From Paenibacillus qinlingensis (GTDB lineage Bacteria; Bacillota; Bacilli; Paenibacillales; NBRC-103111): a DNA stretch of 64,000 nucleotides. The DNA lies in NCBI RefSeq assembly GCF_013204845.1, contig NZ_JABMKY010000001.1:558001-622000 (forward strand), given 5' to 3'. The notes under the pieces were generated by a model that ran no database searches, was not told the DNA's origin, and saw only the letters and a list, made by a program, of their open reading frames with translations. Of the stretch, positions 33,310-42,743 are shown one piece after another. The position numbers and the translations under genes were made by a program. Within the stretch, counting starts at the first letter, position 1. Each line of letters starts with the position of its first letter.

Positions 33310-33903
33310 CTATTGCTCTTCCCATTTATGAACAATAGCTGCTACAATCTCTTCCTTCGTCTCCTCCGTTAATCCATTCCGAAGTTCTGTAATAAATTCT
33401 ATAAAAAGCAGAGATAAGAGCTCATTCATCTCCATATTAAGCGATTGATGATGTTTCCAATTCATATCGTCGAAAAAAACACGCATCCGATTGGCCTCGG
33501 CTGGGTGCAATCTGACGTTAAGCGTTAAATATGCCGCACTGTCCGAATGGCCCTCCTGAAAGGAAAGTCCCCATTGAAAGCCAGGCACTGGCCCCCCATT
33601 CGGTCGCTCATTCGAGTTTGCACTGGCAACAATGCCCCCAAATTTACTTCTAAGCTGTAAAATGTATGTATATAGATCTTTGCCCTTGCGCACATGATCC
33701 ATAAAATTATCAAATAATAGTTTAACTAGAAAAGTTTTGTTAATTCCACTCAACTCTTCTTCTGATGTATAAACAATATCCTCCAAGAAAGCATCTGCTC
33801 GGTCAAAATAATCCCGCGGTGCCCTCACTTTAACCGTGTGGTAAATTTCCGTTTCCGCTGCTCCCCGTTGAAACAAGCCCGTCCATGATCTTAGTGTGAG
33901 CAT
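33310..33903 (-). CDS. Hypothetical protein, 197 residues
   Basis: Starts at ATG 33903 with GGAGGGG eight bases upstream. A soluble alpha/beta protein with no signal sequence; AWKHH-type and GGPVPGFQWGLSFQEGHS segments are distinctive, and the C-terminal half is helical and acidic (LTEETKEEIVAAIVHKWEEQ). The family was not recognised. A small minus-strand gene between the coiled-coil gene and the FAD monooxygenase. Confidence 0.6.
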   Translation of the reverse strand: MLTLRSWTGLFQRGAAETEIYHTVKVRAPRDYFDRADAFLEDIVYTSEEELSGINKTFLVKLLFDNFMDHVRKGKDLYTYILQLRSKFGGIVASANSNERPNGGPVPGFQWGLSFQEGHSDSAAYLTLNVRLHPAEANRMRVFFDDMNWKHHQSLNMEMNELLSLLFIEFITELRNGLTEETKEEIVAAIVHKWEEQ

Positions 33904-34100
33904 AGCATACTCCCCTCCTTCTCCCTCCTAAACTATTATTCCGAATCTAGCAAAAAAATGACTACCTCCAAAAGTGTCTCCCAAATAATTCTAAGCGAAT
34001 ATGAGCTTGATATACTTTTTGGGTGGTGATCGGCGCTCTCATTGTTTATGATGAGACTAAGACATATAGCGACGATCTTACGAAGCCGGAGGATAAACAC

Positions 34101-35264
34101 ATGGGTGTAGGAACGACACGGAAAGCGATAGTCATTGGAGCGGGAATCGGTGGATTATGTACAGCACTATCACTTCAGCAGCAGGGATGGCAAGTGTCGG
34201 TTTTCGACAAGGCATCATCACTGAGGGAAGCCGGGGCTGGAATCGTGCTCGCAGCCAATGCCATGAAAGCACTCGATCTACTTGGCGTTGGGGAAACCGT
34301 CCGTACCGTAGGGGCACCTGTTGTTCAGGCTGACATTCGAAGCTGGGATGGCACATTAATTACAAGTCTTCCAGCTGCCAAACAAGCGGCACGATACGGA
34401 ACGCAAAGTTACGTCATTCATAGAGCTGACTTGCAAGCTATTCTTGTGCAAGCAGTAACGGCAGCAACGCCTATCCAGACCAATAAACTATGGGTCGATG
34501 AGAAGCGGAGTGAGCGAGGAGTACTCGCTGTGTTCAAAGACGGTACGCAAGAGGAAGCCGATGTCATTATTGGTGCCGACGGGTTTCACTCTGCCGTACG
34601 AGAACGACTTTTTGGTCTAAGCCCCGTCCGCTATTCGGGATATATGGCTTTAAGAGGCGTTTGTACGCAGGAGGAGGCCAGCAACGCAACTAGTGGCGGG
34701 GGCTTCGAGGCATTGGGACCAGGAAAACGTTTCGGTCTCTCACGTCTCGGCAACGGTCGTGTATTCTGGTTTGCCGCGATTAATTCACCTCAAGGAAAAC
34801 TGCCACTGGTAGAAGATAGAAAGTCTGAGGTGCTACGTCATTTTTATGGTTGGTACAGTCCAATCGTGTCTGCTATTGAAGCAACGGAAGCATCAACCAT
34901 ACTGGCTCATGACATCGTTGACCGTCCCCCCTTGCCAAGGTGGAGTTCAGGCAGGATGACGCTTCTCGGCGATGCCGCACATCCGATGATGCCCAATTTG
35001 GGACAAGGAGGTGCGCAGGCGATTGAAGATGCCATCGTGCTGGCAAGGTGCCTCCGAAACCCTGATATTCCTATTGCACTTTCAGCATATGAGAAGGAGC
35101 GAATGGCTCGAGTAAACCGAATTGTGCGGATGTCTCGGTCGATGGGACGAATGGTACAACTCGAGAACCCGATTCTGATCTACTTACGCAATAAGCTGCT
35201 GTCTTCCGTGTCCGATACCCGTTATATAAGACGTTTCGATCCAATCATTGGTTATGAGCTGTAG
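34101..35264 (+). CDS. FAD-dependent monooxygenase (UbiH/salicylate-hydroxylase type)
   Basis: 387 residues from ATG 34101, eight bases after GGAGG; a longer frame from 34023 has no site. Rossmann motif VIGAGIGG at 12-19, the DG motif VIIGADGFHSAVR (about 160-172) and the GD motif LLGDAAHPMMPNLGQGG (about 295-311) identify a class A flavoprotein monooxygenase that uses NAD(P)H and O2 to hydroxylate an aromatic or similar substrate. The substrate is unknown. Single gene. Confidence 0.88.
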   Translation: MGVGTTRKAIVIGAGIGGLCTALSLQQQGWQVSVFDKASSLREAGAGIVLAANAMKALDLLGVGETVRTVGAPVVQADIRSWDGTLITSLPAAKQAARYGTQSYVIHRADLQAILVQAVTAATPIQTNKLWVDEKRSERGVLAVFKDGTQEEADVIIGADGFHSAVRERLFGLSPVRYSGYMALRGVCTQEEASNATSGGGFEALGPGKRFGLSRLGNGRVFWFAAINSPQGKLPLVEDRKSEVLRHFYGWYSPIVSAIEATEASTILAHDIVDRPPLPRWSSGRMTLLGDAAHPMMPNLGQGGAQAIEDAIVLARCLRNPDIPIALSAYEKERMARVNRIVRMSRSMGRMVQLENPILIYLRNKLLSSVSDTRYIRRFDPIIGYEL

Positions 35265-35392
35265 GATGGATATAAACACCTTTTTTACTGAAAGATATTG
35301 CACATTGGCTGTCTTGTAACATAAATTGGTTTAAGCGCATAGAAGTCAAAGCTGTAAGGCTGAAATGTTTTAAAACCAAAGGGTGAACATAG

Positions 35393-36463
35393 ATGGAGAA
35401 TACGAAGTTAGATGACCTTAGAAATCGAATTGATGAAATAAATGAGAATCTGCTGGAGCTGCTCTCCGAAAGAGCACGCATTACCCAAGAGATCGGGCAG
35501 GAGAAGGAAAAGCAGGGCGTGCCCAAATTCGATCCACTTCGCGAGAAGAAAATGCTAGACGCCTTGGTTGCTCGGAATACAGGCCCTTTCGACGACGATA
35601 CAATTCGTCACCTTTTTAAACAAATATTCCAAGCCTCGCTGACCTTACAACAAACGGTTCACAAAAAGCAACTGCTTGTTAGTCGTAAGCGGCAACAGGA
35701 AGATACCCTCATTCATCTTGGTCCTGCCACTATTGGCGGAGGCAAGCCGATCATGATTGCTGGGCCATGCTCCGTGGAAAGTATTGAGCAAGTTCGTACC
35801 GTTGCTGCCGCATTACAGAGCGCTGGCGTAACCGTGCTGCGCGGCGGTGCCTTCAAGCCTCGAACATCACCTTATGATTTTCAAGGCTTAGGTTTAGATG
35901 GCTTGAAGATCCTTAAAACTGTCGCCGATGAATTCGGACTCCAGACGATCAGCGAAATCGTGGATCCCGCACATATTGAAATCGCGGGTCAGTACATCGA
36001 TGTGATCCAAATTGGCGCGAGAAACATGCACAATTTTGAACTATTGAAAGCCGCTGGCGAAGTTCGTATTCCGATCCTGTTGAAGCGTGGCTTGTCTGCT
36101 ACGCTCGATGAATTCCTACATGCTGCCGAGTACATCCTATCTCGCGGCAATACGCAGGTGATGTTAATTGAACGCGGCATCCGAACCTACGAGCGGGCGA
36201 CGCGAAATACACTTGACATCTCAGCAGTTCCGATTCTGAAGCAGGAGAGCCACTTGCCGGTGCTGGTCGATGTGACCCATTCGACGGGACGCAAGGACAT
36301 CTTCGCACCATGTGCCAAGGCTGCCTTGGCCGCTGGCGCGGATGGGATCATGGTCGAAGTCCATCCGAATCCGGCCACAGCTCTTTCAGATGCTCAGCAG
36401 CAGCTGACGATCGAGGAGTTCAATCAATTTTATGCGACAATTCAGCAATCCGGATTGTTTTAA
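35393..36463 (+). CDS. aroA: Bifunctional chorismate mutase / DAHP synthase
   Basis: 356 residues, the length of B. subtilis AroA(G). Residues 1-90 are an AroQ-type chorismate mutase ([19 protein letters not shown]); residues 100-356 are the type-I DAHP synthase barrel with [26 protein letters not shown] and the C-terminal [11 protein letters not shown] metal-site motif. It catalyses the first step of the shikimate pathway and is inhibited through its mutase domain by prephenate. A terminator follows 20 bp later. Confidence 0.93.
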   Translation: MENTKLDDLRNRIDEINENLLELLSERARITQEIGQEKEKQGVPKFDPLREKKMLDALVARNTGPFDDDTIRHLFKQIFQASLTLQQTVHKKQLLVSRKRQQEDTLIHLGPATIGGGKPIMIAGPCSVESIEQVRTVAAALQSAGVTVLRGGAFKPRTSPYDFQGLGLDGLKILKTVADEFGLQTISEIVDPAHIEIAGQYIDVIQIGARNMHNFELLKAAGEVRIPILLKRGLSATLDEFLHAAEYILSRGNTQVMLIERGIRTYERATRNTLDISAVPILKQESHLPVLVDVTHSTGRKDIFAPCAKAALAAGADGIMVEVHPNPATALSDAQQQLTIEEFNQFYATIQQSGLF

Positions 36464-36483
36464 CAATTCTCGTTTCCACGCAA

Positions 36484-36523
36484 AAAAGCCCCCAACCCAC
36501 ATATAGTGGAATTGGAGGCTTCT
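36484..36523. terminator. Bidirectional terminator between aroA and the 36.5-kb gene
   Basis: AAGCCCCCAA..CCAC / GTGG..TTGGAGGCTT with an ATATA loop; T-rich on the minus strand (TTTTTTG), followed by TTCTT on the plus strand. Confidence 0.75.
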
Positions 36524-36526
36524 TAT

Positions 36527-37036
36527 CTATACTGTTTTATCTACAAAGGAAATTTTATTGGTTTCAGCAAATTTCTTCAGTTTAGACGCCATCGCCGCGA
36601 TATCAAAACGGTTCAACGTTTTGTTATATACCCAACGAGGAGACTTACCCGTAAGCTCGATGATAATTTGACCAGGCGCGTGGACAATCTCTTTAATATT
36701 TTCAGCACCGAGCACTAATTCTCTGGCTAGACCTCGCTTCGAGAGATTTGTTTTGGTGACTCGCAAATACGGTCTGCGTACGAAATAAATGAGTACACCA
36801 ACAACCAAATAGCTAAGCGTTGTATACCAGTACATTTTGTCCCCTTCGGTTTTCGTCAACGTAAACAACAAAAAGAGCGAGACAACGATGAAAAACGCAG
36901 CCAACATAATACTTCTTCCTTTAAATACGACCGGACGATCCGGGTCCGTTGAAATAGGTGCCTTCCCTTGCTTGGTACGGGTCAGGTTTGCCTTTTTCGT
37001 ATTTTTACTTACCATTCTTTCCCACTTGCGTGACAT
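36527..37036 (-). CDS. Two-TM membrane protein of unknown function
   Basis: 169 residues from ATG 37036 (AGGGAG nine bases upstream; a TTG start at 37066 is possible). A basic, Lys/Arg-rich N-terminus (SRKWERMVSKNTKKANLTR) is followed by hydrophobic segments near 43-60 and 73-88 and a soluble C-terminal domain (VYNKTLNRFDIAAMASKLKK) resembling a small PH/DUF-type fold. The pattern N-terminal KWERM plus two helices is found in uncharacterised Firmicutes membrane proteins. Function unknown. Confidence 0.65.
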   Translation of the reverse strand: MSRKWERMVSKNTKKANLTRTKQGKAPISTDPDRPVVFKGRSIMLAAFFIVVSLFLLFTLTKTEGDKMYWYTTLSYLVVGVLIYFVRRPYLRVTKTNLSKRGLARELVLGAENIKEIVHAPGQIIIELTGKSPRWVYNKTLNRFDIAAMASKLKKFAETNKISFVDKTV

Positions 37037-37127
37037 GCCTTTCACTCCCTGCGTAATAGTTGCCAAACTCTTCTCCTCATAATCCCATACTTATGACAGA
37101 ATGTCGATATTTAGCTTGTCACACACG

Positions 37128-37152
37128 GCAAAAAGGAGCCCTTTAGGACTCC
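37128..37152 (-). terminator. Terminator after the beta-helix gene
   Basis: Minus strand AGGAGTCC-TAAA-GGGCTCCT followed by TTTTTG. Confidence 0.85.
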
Positions 37153-37161
37153 TGCACTACC

Positions 37162-38961
37162 TTATTCGTTCACATTCGAGTTATACAGATTTCCTCCGCC
37201 TGTTCGCACATCATTCGCCGCCGTAGTTCCTGTTGCCGCACTCGTTGCATAAACCACGTATCCTGCTGAGCTATCCAAATTGACGGTATTATTGTTAAAA
37301 GAATTGTTCACACCTGTCGCATAGGCCGTACCATGCGTACGGACTTGGAAAGCATCGACGACATTCGCGTTACCATTCCGATATCCTTGATTGTAGCGGA
37401 CAATGGTATTCACACCTTTTACGTCAACAAAGCTGTCAGCACTGTTTGCACCACTTATCCCCGTACCATTAAACGTGCAGTACTCGATAATCGTTCCACT
37501 CGCGCCTTCCTTCACATCAATATGCTCTGCTGTAATACCGCCATCGAAATTTGTATGACTAATCACGTTCCCTGTTACAACATGCTCATAGTTAGATCCG
37601 GAGTCGGAGCCAACATACGCTCCTTCCCCATACCCTGCTTGATACAAGCCTGTATTGTAAATAAGCGAATACGACAATGTATTGTAGGAACTGCCATCCC
37701 GGAAATGGATCCCCTCATCGCCAACATTATGAACTTCCACATTGTTCAACAGATTGTTATTGCCGTTGTCGATGATTATTCCTTTCTGCGCATTCATGAT
37801 TTCAATATCACGAATCTGCCAATAGTTACCCGTCAAGTGAATACCATAGGAGCCATCATTTACATTCACCCCTTTGAGCACAGCAGGATTAGCTGCATCA
37901 CAACTTTTCAATATAATAGGGTTTGAAGCGGTTCCGTTTTTGTCCGAAAAGAATAAACCCTGCCCACCTGGGTCACCACTAGTCGAACGATCTCCTACAT
38001 AAGTACCAGGAGCTAGTAGAATGATGGTCCCTGCCGTCGCATTTTTCATGGCATTTTGAATGGCAGCGGTTGTTGTCAGTGCATTCGTACAACCGGTTGG
38101 CGGCGTTCCCGCAGACGTTGTTACATTGATGGTGCTACTTTGACCAGAAGCATTGCCGGCCGCATCCTTAGCTTTGATATAGTAGCTATACGAGGTAGAC
38201 GCCGTTAATCCCGTATCACTCGTGGAAGTGCCTGTTACGGACTTAAGGAATGATCCGTTTCGGTATACATCATATCCCGTTACACCAACATTATCTGTCG
38301 ATGCGCTCCAGTTGAGATTAATTTGGCTGCTGGAAGCTGCTGTGCCGTTAAACCCACTAGGTGCTGTCGGCGCTTGGGTATCCCCACTCGTGCCACCACC
38401 GCTAACGACAACAAGCTGCGGCTTATTCGACGCATTCTCATTACTATTCAATGTTGTGTATTTACCTACACTTTCTTGAAGTGCAAATGAAACGACACCA
38501 TCTCCCGCCGCTTGTGCAGTCACATACGCTGTAACATCAATCTCGTTGTACGTTGTTGTTGTATTGATGGCAACACTACCTGCTGAGCTGTCTACCGTTG
38601 GTTTGGTATTCCAGGTAATCGCAGATTGCGTCCAGCTGTCTGACGTCTGATAGGCCGATAAGACCGTATTCGAGGATGCGCTGCCATACATTCGGAGCTT
38701 CGCACTCGTTACACCCGATAGGCCAGATAGGCTGTACTTGAGATACGTGTACCTAGATGCACCTGGGTCATTCTTCACATACAACGAAGTGGCTGTTCCA
38801 TAATTGTTTGTCGGGTTACCTTCATGCACATAGGAATCATCTGATGGACTTAGTGTAGTTGTCGCTGCTCCTGCCACTGTTGGAATGGCTAGCAACATAA
38901 CCGTGGACAGTATAGCCACAATTCCTTTCTTACTTTCCCATGCCTTGAAAAACTTTCTCAT
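37162..38961 (-). CDS. Secreted CBM96-like / FN3 / parallel beta-helix protein (putative polysaccharide lyase)
   Basis: 599 residues. A Sec signal peptide (residues 1-32, cut after AGA), then a DNRLRE/CBM96-like beta-sandwich domain (35-190; SYVHEGNPTNNYGTAT and LKYSL), a fibronectin type III domain (196-285; DTQAPTAPSGFNGT) and a C-terminal right-handed parallel beta-helix (295-599; repeated IxxxxxxxGIHLTGNYW, NNLLNNVEVHN coils). This is the architecture of extracellular pectate or polysaccharide lyases, but the catalytic Lys/Arg cannot be assigned with certainty. It may release the unsaturated uronides for KdgF/KduI. A cre/operator-like site lies upstream. Confidence 0.78.
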   Translation of the reverse strand: MRKFFKAWESKKGIVAILSTVMLLAIPTVAGAATTTLSPSDDSYVHEGNPTNNYGTATSLYVKNDPGASRYTYLKYSLSGLSGVTSAKLRMYGSASSNTVLSAYQTSDSWTQSAITWNTKPTVDSSAGSVAINTTTTYNEIDVTAYVTAQAAGDGVVSFALQESVGKYTTLNSNENASNKPQLVVVSGGGTSGDTQAPTAPSGFNGTAASSSQINLNWSASTDNVGVTGYDVYRNGSFLKSVTGTSTSDTGLTASTSYSYYIKAKDAAGNASGQSSTINVTTSAGTPPTGCTNALTTTAAIQNAMKNATAGTIILLAPGTYVGDRSTSGDPGGQGLFFSDKNGTASNPIILKSCDAANPAVLKGVNVNDGSYGIHLTGNYWQIRDIEIMNAQKGIIIDNGNNNLLNNVEVHNVGDEGIHFRDGSSYNTLSYSLIYNTGLYQAGYGEGAYVGSDSGSNYEHVVTGNVISHTNFDGGITAEHIDVKEGASGTIIEYCTFNGTGISGANSADSFVDVKGVNTIVRYNQGYRNGNANVVDAFQVRTHGTAYATGVNNSFNNNTVNLDSSAGYVVYATSAATGTTAANDVRTGGGNLYNSNVNE

Positions 38962-38982
38962 TATTATTCCTCCTCAGACTCC

Positions 38983-39000
38983 ATTGGATAGCGCTTACAA
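38983..39000 (-). promoter_or_regulatory. Candidate operator (cre-like) of the beta-helix gene
   Basis: ATTGGATAGCGCTTACAA on the plus strand; its complement contains TGTAAGCGCTATCC, close to the CcpA cre consensus TGWAARCGYTWNCW. It matches the site at 39939-39956 at 14 of 18 positions. Confidence 0.5.
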
Positions 39001-39073
39001 ATAGAATTATAAGAGATCATCGCATCCACATGTTTCCCGCTATTGTTCAGAACTTGCACTGTGTTGCTGTCTT

Positions 39074-39919
39074 TTATACCTGCTTGCGATACGACTTCGG
39101 CGTCGTTCCAAGTACACTTTTGAACACACGCGAAAAGTAAGAGCCATTCCGAAAGCCCACCTCCTGAGCGATGAAACTAGCTGATTTGGATGTGGTTTCA
39201 AGCAAGAGACATGCCTCCTTTAATCTGCGAGATATAATAAATTCCGTTATCGTGCGCCCCGTTGACTGCCGAAAAATATGGGATAAATAAAAGGTAGAGA
39301 GGTGCAAATCCTCCGACATCCGTTGTAAATCAAATTTATCCTTGTAATGTTTTTCAATCCATTCTGTGATCTGCCCAGTTGTATGATTACTGCTCAGCTT
39401 TTGCTTATCCCTCTGCGCCTCACAAATTTCACTTTCATAAGGCTCAAGCTGCTGTAGCATGGACAATAAGCATAAGACAAATTCTTCTTGCTGTTTATGT
39501 GTCGTAACACGACTCAGTTTACCATGTAAATGTTCATACATTTTGGCTAGATGCTGTTGCTGAGTGATCACATGATTCGCTAACGCCTGCTTCCAAAGCG
39601 TGTTAAACCAAGTGCGAATTCCGCTAAAGGCACGCAGCGCTGTATCCAGTCTGTAAGGATCAAACATGAGGATAGATCGAACGAAGGGACCTTGGATTTG
39701 AATGCGATGCAATTGAAACGGTTGGAAAATCAGAAGGCTGCCTGGCTCAATGGTGTACCAACGCTTGTTCACTTCTACACGCCCTACCCCTTCATACACA
39801 TAGAGGAACTCCATGCAAGAATGAGCATGATAGATCTCCCAATTCGGCTTTCGACTTGATTTCTCATGATTAAGATGAAAGGGCTCTTTGGTGACATCAA
39901 CACTTGTGCTCAGCTTCAA
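39074..39919 (-). CDS. AraC-family transcriptional regulator
   Basis: 281 residues if it begins at TTG 39919 (GGGGT upstream); an ATG at 39994 would place the shared operator inside the gene. The N-terminal cupin sensor (NWEIYHAHSCMEFLYVYEG) is followed by two helix-turn-helix motifs (LQRMSEDLHLSTFYLSHIFR and ASFIAQEVGFRNGSYFSRVFK). It lies directly upstream of the beta-helix gene on the same strand and shares an operator-like site with it, so both are probably in one regulon. Confidence 0.85.
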   Translation of the reverse strand: MKLSTSVDVTKEPFHLNHEKSSRKPNWEIYHAHSCMEFLYVYEGVGRVEVNKRWYTIEPGSLLIFQPFQLHRIQIQGPFVRSILMFDPYRLDTALRAFSGIRTWFNTLWKQALANHVITQQQHLAKMYEHLHGKLSRVTTHKQQEEFVLCLLSMLQQLEPYESEICEAQRDKQKLSSNHTTGQITEWIEKHYKDKFDLQRMSEDLHLSTFYLSHIFRQSTGRTITEFIISRRLKEACLLLETTSKSASFIAQEVGFRNGSYFSRVFKSVLGTTPKSYRKQV

Positions 39920-39938
39920 CCGTCTACCCCCCCCGATT

Positions 39939-39956
39939 ATTGGAAATCGTTTACAA
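39939..39956 (-). promoter_or_regulatory. Candidate operator (cre-like) of the AraC gene
   Basis: ATTGGAAATCGTTTACAA (complement TGTAAACGATTTCC). 14 of 18 bases agree with the site upstream of the beta-helix gene, in the same orientation. Confidence 0.45.
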
Positions 39957-40048
39957 TATGAGCGTGAGCACACTCTATCACATTCTCGTATCAAACAATT
40001 GTATAAATTCTAGGAATTCCTGTGTTTTGTTTAGATGCCATGCATGTA

Positions 40049-40125
<77 letters not shown>

Positions 40126-40138
40126 ATCCTAGCCTGGC

Positions 40139-40357
40139 TTATACGTTGACTTTTTCTACACGTTTGTCCGGAGCTTCCAAATGCTCAGGCGCTTCTTTCC
40201 CTTCGCCAACAAGTTCCCTAGCAGAATTTTTAAATTCATGCAGCGTACGACCTACAGCACGACCAAGTTCAGGCAGCTTAGACGGTCCAAACAAAACTAA
40301 TACAACTACTAAAATTAACATGAGTCCAGGCAATCCAATATTTTGCAGCATACGCAC
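40139..40357 (-). CDS. tatA: Twin-arginine translocase subunit TatA
   Basis: 72 residues: a single N-terminal membrane helix (residues 8-25) followed by the family hallmark [14 protein letters not shown] and an amphipathic, charged helix ([15 protein letters not shown]). TatA forms the pore-like oligomer of the twin-arginine translocase. It begins 15 bp after the RidA gene, in the operon of the Tat-dependent amine oxidase, and pairs with the tatC gene at 43045. Confidence 0.95.
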   Translation of the reverse strand: MRMLQNIGLPGLMLILVVVLVLFGPSKLPELGRAVGRTLHEFKNSARELVGEGKEAPEHLEAPDKRVEKVNV

Positions 40358-40372
40358 ATCATCTCCGTTTCA

Positions 40373-40936
40373 TTAGTCTTGGTTATGGCGCTTTGGATAC
40401 ACAGCTACAGCTTCAATTTCAATCAGCCAATCGGAGCTAACGAGGCTTGCAATACCAACCGTAGAACGTGCTGGCTTCACAGGATTTGCTTCAGTACCAA
40501 AAAATTGCGCATAAGCATCAAACCAACCTTGATAATCAAACTTGCCTTCTTTGGCTGCATCCGGCGTTACATAGACACGTAGATAGGCAACATCCGCAAG
40601 TGTGAGACCTTTATCTTTTAATTGCGTTTCAATGGCTTTCAGAATGCCAATCCCCTGTGTTTTCGTATCCCCGTAACGCTCATATACGGTCTTACCTTCT
40701 TTATTAATAACGGGCGGCACCGTACCGCTTGTGAATAAATAGGAGGATCCCGCAGGAACCGACACACCAGCAGCAATGGAAGAAGTAGGATTACCATAAA
40801 ATTCGACTTCGTTAATCGGCTCAGCATTATATTTACTTGATTTCTCTGTCCCAGCCGCATAAGCACTTACGCAAATCAGGCATGAACCAACGGTAGCTGC
40901 TACGATCGTCTTCCACTTTTTCGTGATCATCATCAT
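40373..40936 (-). CDS. Exported RidA-family (YjgF/UK114) imine deaminase-like protein
   Basis: 187 residues. A signal peptide (MMMITKKWKTIVAATVGSCL, cleaved around residue 28 after AYA) precedes a complete RidA domain with PARSTVGIASLV carrying the conserved Arg and EIEAVAVYPK at the C-terminus. RidA proteins hydrolyse reactive enamine/imine intermediates to the keto acid and ammonia. Cytosolic members are the norm; a secreted one next to a flavin amine oxidase, whose product is an imine, suggests they act in sequence outside the membrane. Export looks Sec-type because no twin-arginine is present. Confidence 0.85.
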   Translation of the reverse strand: MMMITKKWKTIVAATVGSCLICVSAYAAGTEKSSKYNAEPINEVEFYGNPTSSIAAGVSVPAGSSYLFTSGTVPPVINKEGKTVYERYGDTKTQGIGILKAIETQLKDKGLTLADVAYLRVYVTPDAAKEGKFDYQGWFDAYAQFFGTEANPVKPARSTVGIASLVSSDWLIEIEAVAVYPKRHNQD

Positions 40937-40953
40937 GATTCACTCCTTCTCCT

Positions 40954-42561
40954 CTACTCTTTCATTACTCGTTCATGAATTTCAGTAACAACTTTCCGCG
41001 CAGATTCAATAGCCCCCGCTTGCCAAGCAGTGATATAACTGATGTGCTCTCCTGCCAAATAAATACGACCATCGGGTTGGCATAAGGTTGGATAGTAGTT
41101 CTTACGATCGTCCGCCGTATAGGAGGCCCAGCCCCCTTGATTATATTTAATCTTCTTCCAATCTACAGAGAAAGATGCTTCAAACTCCTTGTGGTATTGC
41201 GGATGAATCTTCGCGCCTTGGCTTAATGCATATTCCTCTCGTGCTGCAAGTGACATACTACCAAGTTTATCTGCATTTCCACCGAACGAATAATAACCTA
41301 ATAGAATTCCTTTTTTGGAAAAATAATCGTTCGGCGGGTAATAGATATTGGCAATATCCATATTCGTCAACGAGCTTCCACCATAAATCATCTCATCTTC
41401 TTCCCAGAAGCGACGTTTGAATTGAAGGCCAATTTTGCCTGCTGCAGCATAACTAATCTTAGCAATGGCAGTTGACATTTCAGGAGAAAAGTCAGCTTTA
41501 ATGTTCTTGAGAACTGGAAGTGGGATGGTACAGATGCAGAAATCGCCAGACACCTCTTTATTTGCACCGCTAAGCAAGTCCTTATACAAAATTTTAACAC
41601 CATCAGAAGACTGTTTAATCTCATGAACTTCCGCATTGAATTGAATTTTGTCGCCTACGCGTTTCTCGAACGCCTTCGCAATCATATCCATTCCACCTAC
41701 TGGGTGGAACATCATCATTTGCTGATCATAGCCATACTCACTGCTGAGAAATTGACCAAAACCAGAATTAATAATCGCTTTCAAGCTAAATGGATCCTTG
41801 CGAACACCTGCGTCAAATTTGCCGCCCGGCTCTTCCACATACCCAGCTCTGCTTGAACCTTTATAGAATAGATCCGCATTCAAATCCCCTTCGCTTTTCA
41901 AATACGCAACAAGCTTCGTTTTTTCTTCTGTTGTCAAAGGAAGATCTAGCGCTTTCTGATTAACAGCTTTAGCCAGCATTTCTGCCACATAACCACGCAC
42001 ATCGGCTTTTGCTTGCCGCTTAGGAATTTTCACTCCTGACAACTCGCCTACATTTTCATTATAGTAGTACCCGCTCTCATTCACATTGTTAAAGGGTTCT
42101 ATAGCAACTCCGAATTTACGGGCATAATCCAGCGTCACATGAAATTGGGGAATTCGCATTGGTCCTGCATTGAAGTACATGCCATTGTCGAATCGTGCCA
42201 CCTGTTTTGTGCCACCAATTTCTGTAACGGTCGTACCTCTGCGCACTGTCCATGCTCGTCCACCTGAACGCGCTCTCGCTTCTAGGATGGTGCACTGATA
42301 TCCTGCATTTCCTAGCTCATAAGCTGCTGTCATCCCGGCAATCCCACCACCTAAGATGATAACTTTCTTTCCATTGCGGTTCGTTGATGTAAGATCCCTG
42401 CCCGACGGCGGTGTATAATCTGCTGCTTTCATCGTTTCGGGGGAGAGTAGTCCTAAAGTACCCATCACACTGAATATTGCGGCTGACCCTCCTAGTTTGC
42501 CGACTGTTGTCAGAAATTGTCTACGTGTAATTTGATCTTCCTGGATCGGTGTCTTCTCCAT
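40954..42561 (-). CDS. Tat-exported flavin monoamine / L-amino-acid oxidase
   Basis: 535 residues. A Tat signal with ITRRQFLTTVG (Arg13-Arg14) and a long hydrophobic h-region to about 45; then the FAD-binding KKVIILGGGIAGMTAAYELG, EARARSGGRAW, and the C-terminal GRIYLAGEHISYITAWQAGAIESAR typical of flavin amine oxidases and L-amino-acid oxidases. It would oxidise an amine or amino acid to an imine, releasing H2O2. Folding with FAD in the cytoplasm explains Tat export. First gene of an operon with ridA-like and tatA; TnrA-type boxes lie upstream. Confidence 0.9.
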   Translation of the reverse strand: MEKTPIQEDQITRRQFLTTVGKLGGSAAIFSVMGTLGLLSPETMKAADYTPPSGRDLTSTNRNGKKVIILGGGIAGMTAAYELGNAGYQCTILEARARSGGRAWTVRRGTTVTEIGGTKQVARFDNGMYFNAGPMRIPQFHVTLDYARKFGVAIEPFNNVNESGYYYNENVGELSGVKIPKRQAKADVRGYVAEMLAKAVNQKALDLPLTTEEKTKLVAYLKSEGDLNADLFYKGSSRAGYVEEPGGKFDAGVRKDPFSLKAIINSGFGQFLSSEYGYDQQMMMFHPVGGMDMIAKAFEKRVGDKIQFNAEVHEIKQSSDGVKILYKDLLSGANKEVSGDFCICTIPLPVLKNIKADFSPEMSTAIAKISYAAAGKIGLQFKRRFWEEDEMIYGGSSLTNMDIANIYYPPNDYFSKKGILLGYYSFGGNADKLGSMSLAAREEYALSQGAKIHPQYHKEFEASFSVDWKKIKYNQGGWASYTADDRKNYYPTLCQPDGRIYLAGEHISYITAWQAGAIESARKVVTEIHERVMKE

Positions 42562-42639
42562 ACATCCATCTCCTCGTGTTTGAGTTTGGCTATCCGCTAC
42601 TTAAACGTAACAGCGAGAAAAGGAATAGTCATTAATTTA

Positions 42640-42656
42640 TGTAAGGTAACATGACA
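42640..42656. promoter_or_regulatory. TnrA/GlnR box 1
   Basis: TGTAAGGTAACATGACA fits TGTNA-N7-TNACA perfectly, 79 bp upstream of the amine oxidase start and 126 bp before the regulator gene. Confidence 0.75.
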
Positions 42657-42691
42657 TAAATTTTACTTATACTAAGATAACCAATGCCTAT

Positions 42692-42720
42692 TTGATCGTT
42701 TTTCCAAAAAATGATAGAGT
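42692..42720 (+). promoter_or_regulatory. Candidate promoter of the tnrA-like/tatC operon
   Basis: TTGATC, 17 bases, TAGAGT. The second TnrA box lies just downstream of the expected start site, suggesting repression; the first box is upstream. Confidence 0.35.
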
Positions 42721-42743
42721 TTCTTTTATTAGTGTCAGATTTA

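Noticed and set aside
37333..37926. 197-codon plus-strand frame opposite the beta-helix gene
   Set aside because: Antisense shadow of a well-supported gene with signal peptide and domain structure; no ribosome-binding site.
40373..42561. Antisense frames at 41175-41856 as small regulators
   Set aside because: No ribosome-binding sites and explained as shadows of the amine oxidase.
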